From: a virus
DNA: 21,288 nucleotides
Strand: one strand, 5' to 3'
Virus record (IMG/VR): IMGVR_UViG_3300042309_001859
Coordinates: 1-21,288 of that record
Notes under the pieces: model-generated
Database searches by the model: none
The model's input: the letters and a program-made list of their open reading frames with translations, nothing else
Told to the model about the DNA's origin: nothing
Shown here: positions 1 to 6,564 of the stretch, one piece after another
Layout: each line of letters starts with the position of its first letter
Position numbering within the stretch: the first letter of the stretch is position 1
Made by a program: the position numbers and the translations under genes

Positions 1-588
1 ACCTACACCGGCGACGGCACCTCCAGACTCTACGTCTGGGGCGCCCAACTAGAAGCAGGCGCCTTCCCAACCAGCTACATCCCAACGACATCCGCCGCCG
101 CCACCCGCGCAGCGGATAGTGCGGTCGTTACGCCGATTAGTTCGTTTTATAATCAGGTGGAGGGGACGTTGTTTGCGGAGGCGATGCGAACACAAGCTGT
201 TGCTGCGGGCGCGTTTCCAACAATGGTTCGGTTTCAAGCAGACGATCCAACGGTGCGATTGTCTTTATTGGCAACCAACGGGCGCGCCTATTTTTCAGCG
301 GTCAATGTGTCTACGGTTGAATGGGATATTGATTCAAGTTTGGCAAGATACGGCATCACGCTGGGAACTGCGTTCAAAATTGCTGGCGGTTATGCGGCTG
401 ACAACGTCGCGGCATCAATGAACGGTCAGTCCGTTGATACCGACACTTCCGCACAGGTGTTAAGCGGACTAACCAATTTGAGAATTGGTCAAGCCAGCAG
501 TAGCGGCTTTTTCAACGGCCACATCCGCAAAATCGCCTACTGGCCCAAGCGCCTCTCCAACACGCTTCTCCAGCAGCTAACAACCTAA
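1..588 (+). CDS. Phage fiber/adhesin C-terminus (partial)
   Basis: The frame is open from base 1, so the 5' end lies outside the window; 195 residues are visible before the TAA at 586-588. The first ~40 residues contain the pattern LYVWGAQLEAGAFPTSYIPT, typical of carbohydrate-binding modules at the end of phage spike and fiber proteins (family knowledge). The rest looks like a LamG/concanavalin-type beta sandwich ending in HIRKIAYWPKRLS, a common last strand of such domains. Probable role: receptor or glycan binding at the virion surface. Bases ~130-530 are clearly AT-richer than the first 120 bases, which suggests a swapped receptor-binding module. Fiber identity is fairly sure; the ligand is unknown. 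Confidence 0.75.
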   Translation, partial: TYTGDGTSRLYVWGAQLEAGAFPTSYIPTTSAAATRAADSAVVTPISSFYNQVEGTLFAEAMRTQAVAAGAFPTMVRFQADDPTVRLSLLATNGRAYFSAVNVSTVEWDIDSSLARYGITLGTAFKIAGGYAADNVAASMNGQSVDTDTSAQVLSGLTNLRIGQASSSGFFNGHIRKIAYWPKRLSNTLLQQLTT

Positions 589-592
589 AGCC

Positions 593-841
593 ATGACGGA
601 TTACCTCTACAAATTCCCCGACGAGCAAACGGCCCAAACCGCACTGGCCGATTACTACGACAGCGAAACCGGCTGGCAGACCAGTGGCGAAGGCTATGCT
701 CTGGATGCGGTGGGTATCCTCACCAACGAAGAGACCGTCCTCGACGGCTGGCACCTCAACCTCCGCGTGACCGACGACCGGCCAGATCCGGCGGCGGACT
801 ACGCGGTCACGCCGACACAGCAGCGGAGGGTGTGGTTGTGA
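593..841 (+). CDS. Small hypothetical phage protein (82 aa)
   Basis: This 82-residue ORF starts 4 nt after the fiber stop and overlaps the next gene by a GTGA junction at 838-841. It begins MTDYLYKFPDEQTAQTAL and is rich in D, T and W, with no membrane segment, signal peptide or cysteine. I do not recognise a family. Its position between a fiber and the lysis genes is where phages often carry small tail-associated proteins of unknown role, so a virion or fiber-associated function is possible but only inferred. The tight packing supports it being a real gene. Confidence 0.7.
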   Translation: MTDYLYKFPDEQTAQTALADYYDSETGWQTSGEGYALDAVGILTNEETVLDGWHLNLRVTDDRPDPAADYAVTPTQQRRVWL

Positions 842-1044
842 CCTCTTGGCACTACCACATGACGACAACCGAGAAGGGTGTGGTCGGCACCGTTACGTCC
901 ATCGGATCGTCAGTCTTTTCTATGCTGCCACACCTTGAAACAACCCTGCGTGTTGCAGGTCTTTGCATCGGTATTTTGGTCGGCTTGGCGACTCTTGTGA
1001 GCGTCCTGCACGACATTCAAAAGAAACGGAAGGAACTGAAATAA
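838..1044 (+). CDS. Holin-like single-span membrane protein
   Basis: The GTG at 838 overlaps the TGA of the previous gene, giving 68 residues; an ATG at 859 is an alternative start. After a polar N-terminus there is one strong hydrophobic segment (about residues 38-58, LRVAGLCIGILVGLATLVSVL), followed by a very basic tail ending KKRKELK. A single span with a charged C-terminal tail is a usual plan of small phage holins, which form the inner-membrane lesion that releases endolysin. The neighbours support this: another small membrane protein, a lipoprotein and a probable cell-wall enzyme follow. Holin activity is inferred from topology and context only. Confidence 0.6.
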   Translation: MTSWHYHMTTTEKGVVGTVTSIGSSVFSMLPHLETTLRVAGLCIGILVGLATLVSVLHDIQKKRKELK

Positions 1045-1045
1045 T

Positions 1046-1219
1046 ATGAGAAACTGGAAAACGAACCTGCTCGGAGCACTCACTATCATCGCCAGCTTGT
1101 CCACGGCCGGACGCGAATTTCTGGCCAGCGGCACAATCCCCGACCTCGGCCTCATCGCCGCGAGCCTGCTCGCCGGTTGGGGATTGATCGTCGCCAAAGA
1201 CAACACCGCCCGCCTCTGA
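1046..1219 (+). CDS. Small membrane protein, holin/lysis-associated type (57 aa)
   Basis: This ORF is 57 residues long and its ATG lies 1 nt after the upstream stop. It begins MRNWKTNLLGALTIIASL and ends LLAGWGLIVAKDNTARL: two short hydrophobic stretches around a central loop (STAGREFLASGTIPDLG). The plan 'NWKT..hydrophobic..G.IPDL..hydrophobic..AKD' is common in very small proteins of phage lysis cassettes, often annotated as holin-like. It probably works in the inner membrane with the preceding protein, either as a second holin or an antiholin; the sequence does not say which. Confidence 0.65.
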   Translation: MRNWKTNLLGALTIIASLSTAGREFLASGTIPDLGLIAASLLAGWGLIVAKDNTARL

Positions 1220-1223
1220 CTCC

Positions 1224-1379
1224 ATGCCCGCCCGCGCCACAAAACTAGTTGCAGTTGCGATCCTCGCCGCGAGCTGGGCTGCTCTTGCGGCTGGCTGCGT
1301 CACGCTTGGCTATGACTTCATTAAGCAACAGGCCACCGTGACCTTCGACCCTAAGACTGTCAAAGAACCGACCAAGTGA
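1224..1379 (+). CDS. Small lipoprotein, possible spanin-type lysis component
   Basis: This 51-residue ORF has a lipoprotein signal: basic MPARATK, a hydrophobic core and lipobox LAAG|C with the cysteine at residue 25. The mature part is only ~27 residues (from CVTLGYDFIKQQATVT). Lipidation would anchor it in the outer or inner membrane. Its location between holin-like genes and a cell-wall enzyme suggests an outer-membrane spanin-like role in the last step of lysis, but no separate inner-membrane spanin is evident. The stop overlaps the next GTG start (GTGA, 1376-1379), so translation is probably coupled. Confidence 0.6.
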   Translation: MPARATKLVAVAILAASWAALAAGCVTLGYDFIKQQATVTFDPKTVKEPTK

Positions 1380-1936
1380 TCCCCAAGAGCCGACCACAAC
1401 AAAAGCGCGACGAGACGCTGAAGCAGCTCAAGGCTGCCAACGTCAGCGATCCGGTGTGCTTGGTCGGCATTCGTGGCTACTACCGCGACAGCATGGGCGC
1501 GGTTGGCAAGAACGACAGAGGCATCTACGACGACGCCATTATCCTTGTTTCGCCCAATGTCCACGCCGCTTTCAACGCCAACGTCGATCCGGCCCGCAGC
1601 GGGAAGAACCCCAAGGTCGGCAAGGGCTACGCATCCCTCAAGTCAGGTGTCTACCGCTACCGACTGGGCAAGCACGGCATTCGGAGCGGCAACCCTTACA
1701 AAGCTCTGGTGCAAGGCGATGCAGTCACCGTCCAGCGCGACGGCGGCAAGGAAGAAACCGGCTTCTTCGGCATCAACATCCATCGCGGCGGAATTACCCG
1801 CACCAACAGCGAAGGATGCCAGACCCTGCCACCCGCCCAGTGGCCCGCCTTCATCTCGCTCGTTGAGTCTGAGATGAAACGCAACAACGCAAGGACCGTC
1901 AGCTACGTCCTGACCAGCCGGAAGGACGCCGCCTAA
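1376..1936 (+). CDS. L,D-transpeptidase/YkuD-like cell-wall enzyme, probable endolysin
   Basis: 186 residues from a GTG start that overlaps the lipoprotein stop. The catalytic-looking motif near residues 135-150, NIHRGGITRTNSEGCQT, has an upstream His and a downstream S-x-G-C, the His/Cys arrangement of YkuD-type L,D-transpeptidases; phage proteins with an 'IHRGG...SEGCQT..P.QW' pattern occur in lysis modules (family knowledge). There is no signal peptide, as expected for a holin-dependent endolysin. It probably cuts or remodels peptidoglycan cross-links; the exact bond cannot be read from sequence. The TAA stop shares its last A with the next ATG (TAATG), so the lysis cassette is translationally linked to the nozzle gene. 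Confidence 0.65.
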   Translation: MIPKSRPQQKRDETLKQLKAANVSDPVCLVGIRGYYRDSMGAVGKNDRGIYDDAIILVSPNVHAAFNANVDPARSGKNPKVGKGYASLKSGVYRYRLGKHGIRSGNPYKALVQGDAVTVQRDGGKEETGFFGINIHRGGITRTNSEGCQTLPPAQWPAFISLVESEMKRNNARTVSYVLTSRKDAA

Positions 1937-4056
1937 TGGCATTAGAAAGTCCAGTCCAACGCGACGGCGACAACGGCTTCATCGGCTTCGCGTCACGCCT
2001 CAACCCGCTCACGCTTCCCGCAGGCATGCTGCAAGACAGCGTGAACATGCGCTTAGATCGCGGAGTCGCGCAAACCCGCAAGGGCAGCAAGCGCCTCACC
2101 GATACCATCGGCACAACCGGCGCCCCGCTGACTCTCGACTTTACTCTCGGCACCGACAGGTCCGTCACCTCAATCACCCGCGCCTCGACCACGGCGACCG
2201 TAACGGCGACCGCCCACGGCTTCACGACCGGCGACCAAGTGAACATTCGCGGCGCCGCCGAGACCGACTACAACGGAGACTTCATTGTCACCGTGACGGA
2301 CGCCAACACGTTCACCTACACCGTCAGCGGCAGCCCCGCGACACCGGCCACCGGAACCATCGTCGCTAACAACGGCCCAGAAGTGCGCGACAGCTACGAG
2401 GGCGGACTCTACGCGGCCGGTGTCTTCGCCAGCCAGAACTACGACAACGCCAACGAATACATTATCCTCGCCGGATCAGACAGCGCCACGCTTTACCGCC
2501 AAGGCCAGTCGCCGGTGGTCAAAACCTACCCGACCAGCCCCGCCGAAAAGATTGAAGGCACCGACACCATCTCGGTGGTGCAGGCATTCGACCGCCTATA
2601 CATCCTCCGCGAAGCCGACCGCGCCGTCACCGGCTGGGAGCAAAAGCTCACGACCGCGTCCGGCATTACGGTCAGCACCACCACGGCCACGATCAACGTC
2701 ACCGCCCACGGCTACCCCGAAGGCGCCCGCGTCCGCATCGAAGGCAGCACAACGCCCGCCTTCGACGGCCACGAATACGACATCACAGGCATCGCCACAG
2801 ACTCTTTCACAATCACCGTTCCAAGCGGCACCGCAACCCACGCTGCCGCTGGCATCAAGGTTCGCCGCGTCAAACCCCCGATCTACTGGTCCGGCGGCAG
2901 CGGCAACTTCGTCCGCGCCACCGCAGGCATTCCGCCCGAAGGCGTCACCTACACCCGCATGCCCTCGGTCGGATGGGCCAGCTACCACAACAACCGCATG
3001 TGGATAGCGAAGGAGCGTAACACGGTTGGCATCTCGGACGTTCTGGACGCCGACCTCTACGATCCATTCTGGAACAGCTTCCGCGCAGGCGTTGGCGGCG
3101 ACGACCGCATTGTCGCCGTGCATCCATGGATTGAGGGGCAAGCACTCGTCTTCTGTAGAAAGTCCATCTGGCTCGCCACCCTCGGCCAAGTGTCGTCCAC
3201 AGATGGCAGCGACTTCTCGGTGGACACTCCGGTGTCACAGCTCACGATGCTCACTAACGAGATCGGATGCAGCGCCCGCAACACCATTGTCACCGCAGGC
3301 TCGTTCGTCTTCTTCCTTAGTGACGCAGGAATCTACCGCCTCGATAGCCGCCTCGACCTTAAACTTCGCGGCGACACCAAACCCCTCTCGGAACCAATCG
3401 CCGACCTGTTTAGCCAAGTGGTGCAGTCCCGCGTGGAGAAGTCCGCCTTCGGCGTATGGCACGCCAACCGCTACCTCATTGCGCTCCCAACCAGTGCCGA
3501 GCCGCTCGACGGTAACCAGCTCGTCATTGCGTGGAACGCGCTGACAGACACATGGGAATACCGCGACACTTATCCGTCCAGCGCCTCGGTCAACCAGATC
3601 CTCGTTGCCACCCACAGCAACAACCGTCGCGTCTTCAGCATCCCGCGCGCGGGCAACCTTTATCTACTAGAAGAAGTCACGGCGGCAACCGACGACAATG
3701 CGGTCAACGGCGGAACTAGTCCAGTAGTCGGCAGCATCAAGACCCGCCGATACGACTTTGGCGACATGCACAGCAAGCGGTTCCTTCGCACCATCGCAGA
3801 TGTCGTTATTCCGGCGGGCGCCAGTGTCACGACCAAGATCAGCACCATCAACCCTGACACCGAAACAACGGTGGGCACGCTGACCAATAGCGCAACCAGC
3901 GCCGAGGACTACAACATGAAGGCGCCGGTGCGCTACAAGGCGCACAGCGCCGAAGTCATTTACGAAACATCCGGTGGGCGGCCGGAAATCAGATCCGCCA
4001 GCATCGAGGCATCGCCCAAGTCCTTGCCTCCGACCGAAACCCGCAACGCAGCTTAA
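1936..4056 (+). CDS. Tail nozzle / packaged-DNA stabilisation-like protein
   Basis: 706 residues. The N-terminus (NPLTLPAGMLQDSVNMRLDR followed by a short RKGSKRL) resembles the opening of podovirus nozzle/stabilisation proteins, where a 'virion naming' segment precedes a beta-propeller. The region from ~320 to ~600 has propeller-like repeats, including EIGCSARNTIVTAGSFVFFL followed by SDAGIYRLD, a pattern common in P22 gp10 and T7 gp12-type proteins. Two copies of a small beta domain (about residues 76-143 and 241-309) share the pattern AHG-x(3)-G-x-x-V-x-I-x-G ... T-x-x-x-DANTFT; a third copy sits in the next gene. Expected place: the tip of the short tail, closing the channel. The class is an inference from pattern, not from a search. 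Confidence 0.65.
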   Translation: MALESPVQRDGDNGFIGFASRLNPLTLPAGMLQDSVNMRLDRGVAQTRKGSKRLTDTIGTTGAPLTLDFTLGTDRSVTSITRASTTATVTATAHGFTTGDQVNIRGAAETDYNGDFIVTVTDANTFTYTVSGSPATPATGTIVANNGPEVRDSYEGGLYAAGVFASQNYDNANEYIILAGSDSATLYRQGQSPVVKTYPTSPAEKIEGTDTISVVQAFDRLYILREADRAVTGWEQKLTTASGITVSTTTATINVTAHGYPEGARVRIEGSTTPAFDGHEYDITGIATDSFTITVPSGTATHAAAGIKVRRVKPPIYWSGGSGNFVRATAGIPPEGVTYTRMPSVGWASYHNNRMWIAKERNTVGISDVLDADLYDPFWNSFRAGVGGDDRIVAVHPWIEGQALVFCRKSIWLATLGQVSSTDGSDFSVDTPVSQLTMLTNEIGCSARNTIVTAGSFVFFLSDAGIYRLDSRLDLKLRGDTKPLSEPIADLFSQVVQSRVEKSAFGVWHANRYLIALPTSAEPLDGNQLVIAWNALTDTWEYRDTYPSSASVNQILVATHSNNRRVFSIPRAGNLYLLEEVTAATDDNAVNGGTSPVVGSIKTRRYDFGDMHSKRFLRTIADVVIPAGASVTTKISTINPDTETTVGTLTNSATSAEDYNMKAPVRYKAHSAEVIYETSGGRPEIRSASIEASPKSLPPTETRNAA

Positions 4057-4059
4057 CCT

Positions 4060-6219
4060 ATGGCATCATTCGACTACACATTCACCTCCGGCGACACGGT
4101 CACACCGACCAAGATCAACTCGGCTCGCAACGTCAAAGACATCGTCAACGCGGACGTCAAGAGCGATGCGGCGATTGCCGGAACAAAGATTGCTCCCAAC
4201 TTTGGATCGCAGGCGCTTACTGCCGGTGCTGGCAGTGTTATCGGCGGCAATACCTCAACGGATGCGCTGCGGATTACTCAGGAGGGTAGTGGCAATGCTT
4301 TGGTTGTCGAAGACTCCACCAACCCAGACTCGACGCCGCTGGTGGTCAACAGCGTTGGGCAGATTATTTCCGGCACAACGTCAGCAGTTAATGATACTGC
4401 CGGATTGCAGATGATCTCCGATAGCGCGAATGCTCCAAACGCCTCAATACATTTGAGGCGCTGCTCTAGTGATGCGGGGTCGGCGTCCTTGCAAATAGTT
4501 AGAACAAGAGGAAGCGCAAGTAGCCCGTCCGCAGTTCAAAGCGGCGATGGAATTGGTCGGCTTCAGTTTTTGGCGCAGACGACAACATCCGCGACCCCAA
4601 CTATTGCTGTCATTCAAGTTCACGCCGATGCCAATGCCGGTGCAACTCAGGTTGCGGGGCGCATGGTTTTTTCAACATCGGACGGCGTAAGTGACACACT
4701 AGAGCGTATGCGCATCACCAGCGCAGGAAACGTGGGCATCAACACAACGTCACCCACTGCAAGACTTACAGTCGCCCATAACGACTCCACGGACGCCGTG
4801 CGCATCACGCAGGAAGGCAGTGGCAATGCGCTGGTAGTCGAAGACTCGGCAAATCCTGATTCGACACCGTTGGTGATTAATAGTGTCGGGCAAATTATCA
4901 GCGGATCGACCACAGCATGGAATTCAGCGGCTGGTTTGCAACTGACATCAGATTCTAGCAGCGCCCCAAATAGCGGCATTTCGATGCGCCGAAATCAAGA
5001 CAGTGATGGGGCAAGTAGCTTTGTTTCGTTAATTAAAGCAAGGGGAACCCTTGCGTCGCCAACAATCGTTCAAAATGGGGACGCTGTTGGAGTCATTTCG
5101 TTTCGTGGATACGACGGCGTGGATGCAGTTGGCATTCCAGCCGCCAACGTCACAGGCCAAATTGACGGAACGCCAGCAGCAGGCGACATGCCGGGGCGTC
5201 TTGTTTTCAGCACAACGGCAGACGGAGCAAGTTCTGTCACAGAACGCATGCGCATCAACAGCGCAGGTAACGTAGGAATCAACACCACCAGCCCCACGGA
5301 GCGCCTCGATGTCAACGGCACGGTCAAAGCCACAGCATTCAGTGGGCCGCTCACCGGAAACGTGACCGGTGACGTAACCGGCAACGTCACCGGCAACGTC
5401 ACAGGCAACCTCACCGGAACCGCCAGCGCCATCGCTGACGGCAGCGTCAGCACGGCGAAGATTGTGGATGGCAATGTGACCACGGCCAAGATCGCTGACG
5501 CCAACGTGACGACCGCGAAGATTTTGGACGCCAACGTCACCAACGCCAAGCTCGCCAGCGACATCGACGCCAGCAAGCTCACGACCGGCACGTTGCCGAT
5601 TGCGCGGATTGCAGACGATGCCGTGACCAACGACAAGCTCTCGCTTGCCGCCAATGCTGGTGAAATCAAAAAGGCACTCAACGCCGACAACTCGCCGCCA
5701 ATCTATGCGTGCAGGGCTTGGGTGAACTTCGATGGGGCAACGGCAAACAACTTGGCTGGCACCTACACGCGCACCGGCACGGATGTCACGATATCCGCCA
5801 CGGCGCACGGACTTATCGTGGGCAATGTGGTTCGCTTGGACTTTACCGGAGGAACGCCAACCGCAGCGGCGGACGGAACGTACACGGTGACGCAAGTAGA
5901 CGACGCCAACACGTTCCGCGTCACAACAGCGGCCACCGGCACAAGCTCTGGAGGAACCGTGGCGATTCTGCGTCGCTTAATTAGGGGCGCGGGCAACGTG
6001 TCTAACGTGACTTACCTCAACTCATCCGGCGACTATGTCATCAATTTTGCAACGGCCATGCCGAATGCCAACTATGCGGTATCCGTAGGCGGCAGCTTCT
6101 TCGGGAACTATGTGTCCTTCGCCGAGAGCGGCACGGCGCAGGCGTTTTACATGAACACCTATAACAGCACGCCAACGGCATCCAACAGCGCGGTAATCAT
6201 GTGCGCCATCTTCGCATGA
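4060..6219 (+). CDS. Repeat-built tail fiber
   Basis: 719 residues. The N-terminus (FDYTFTSGDTVTPTKIN followed by KSDAAIAGTKI) is a usual fiber start. Residues 67-243 and ~244-423 are a tandem duplication, each beginning DA[LV]RITQEGSGNALVVEDS and ending in GNVGINTTSPT.RL. Six four-residue V-T-G-[ND] type repeats (432-455) and four ten-residue repeats with TAKI/NAKL ends (459-498) follow. A small beta domain with the AHGL...DANTF pattern lies at ~569-637, and the C-terminus has YVINFATAMPNANYAVSVGG, common at fiber tips. Likely trimeric host-binding fiber. It lacks the S74 chaperone that often ends fibers with GNVGI.TTSP repeats; such a domain is found instead two genes downstream. Confidence 0.8.
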   Translation: MASFDYTFTSGDTVTPTKINSARNVKDIVNADVKSDAAIAGTKIAPNFGSQALTAGAGSVIGGNTSTDALRITQEGSGNALVVEDSTNPDSTPLVVNSVGQIISGTTSAVNDTAGLQMISDSANAPNASIHLRRCSSDAGSASLQIVRTRGSASSPSAVQSGDGIGRLQFLAQTTTSATPTIAVIQVHADANAGATQVAGRMVFSTSDGVSDTLERMRITSAGNVGINTTSPTARLTVAHNDSTDAVRITQEGSGNALVVEDSANPDSTPLVINSVGQIISGSTTAWNSAAGLQLTSDSSSAPNSGISMRRNQDSDGASSFVSLIKARGTLASPTIVQNGDAVGVISFRGYDGVDAVGIPAANVTGQIDGTPAAGDMPGRLVFSTTADGASSVTERMRINSAGNVGINTTSPTERLDVNGTVKATAFSGPLTGNVTGDVTGNVTGNVTGNLTGTASAIADGSVSTAKIVDGNVTTAKIADANVTTAKILDANVTNAKLASDIDASKLTTGTLPIARIADDAVTNDKLSLAANAGEIKKALNADNSPPIYACRAWVNFDGATANNLAGTYTRTGTDVTISATAHGLIVGNVVRLDFTGGTPTAAADGTYTVTQVDDANTFRVTTAATGTSSGGTVAILRRLIRGAGNVSNVTYLNSSGDYVINFATAMPNANYAVSVGGSFFGNYVSFAESGTAQAFYMNTYNSTPTASNSAVIMCAIFA
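4258..5328 (+). repeat. Tandem duplication of ~180 codons inside the fiber gene
   Basis: Unit 1 spans about 4258-4788 and unit 2 about 4789-5328. The starts are 531 bp apart (177 codons) and the shared GNVGINTTSP segments 540 bp apart, so there is a net 3-codon indel between the units. The two ends of the units are well conserved at protein level but carry many synonymous changes, while the middles (after the LHRR/MRRN point) are dissimilar. This is an old or recombined duplication rather than a recent copy. Both units are AT-richer in the middle than at the ends. Confidence 0.8.
5353..5424 (+). repeat. Six 12-bp tandem repeats coding [NT]VTG-type tetrapeptides
   Basis: Units start at 5353, 5365, 5377, 5389, 5401 and 5413 with consensus ACCGGCAACGTC. 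Units 3 and 4 are identical. They encode TGNV/TGDV/TGNL repeats, a known beta-structured linker type in trimeric fibers. The short perfect repeats make the number of units likely to vary. Confidence 0.85.
5434..5553 (+). repeat. Four 30-bp tandem repeats in the fiber gene
   Basis: Units at 5434-5463, 5464-5493, 5494-5523 and 5524-5553 encode ten-residue repeats of the form [AVL]D[GA][SN]V[ST][TN]AK[IL]. They directly follow the 12-bp repeats. The ten-residue period suits a coiled or beta-prism stalk of a trimeric fiber. Confidence 0.85.
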
Positions 6220-6563
6220 CCCCATGGCAAAAGGCAAAACAATGGTGGGACAACCACAGCACGCAAGACTTCTGGGAGCTTGTCGGCGAGCATCTGTCGT
6301 CCGGCTTAGTCCACGCCACACCGGAAGTCTTTCTGCTGGCCTCGGAGTTGCGGTGGAATGCGGAGGAAGAACGCTTTGAAAGCGGCGAGCCAAACACTTG
6401 GTTCGTCACTCTGGCTGCTGGCACTGCTGGCACAAACCCTGTGCGGGAGTGCCTTCGTGTGGCGCCGCATCCGCAGACCTATGCGGCATGGTGTCGCAGG
6501 GGGAGCTTTGAACCGCGGGTATACTATTGGGAGAAACTAATTAGCAAAACAGGAGGACAATAA
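6216..6563 (+). CDS. Conserved-looking phage protein of unknown function (115 aa)
   Basis: The ATG at 6216 overlaps the fiber stop (ATGA), giving 115 residues from MTPWQKAKQWWDNHS. Trp/Tyr-rich and soluble, with WDNHSTQDFWELVGEHLSSG and GEPNTWFVTLAAGTAG segments and no membrane span or signal. I do not recognise a family. Translational coupling to the fiber and placement directly after it fit a fiber-associated or fiber-assembly role, but that is positional inference only. A Shine-Dalgarno sequence for the next gene (AGGAGGA, ~6550-6556) lies inside its last codons. Confidence 0.7.
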   Translation: MTPWQKAKQWWDNHSTQDFWELVGEHLSSGLVHATPEVFLLASELRWNAEEERFESGEPNTWFVTLAAGTAGTNPVRECLRVAPHPQTYAAWCRRGSFEPRVYYWEKLISKTGGQ

Positions 6564-6564
6564 T

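Noticed and set aside
5029-5895. 288-codon minus-strand frame inside the fiber gene
   Set aside because: Shadow of the repeat-rich fiber; the repeats themselves produce the regular antisense pattern.
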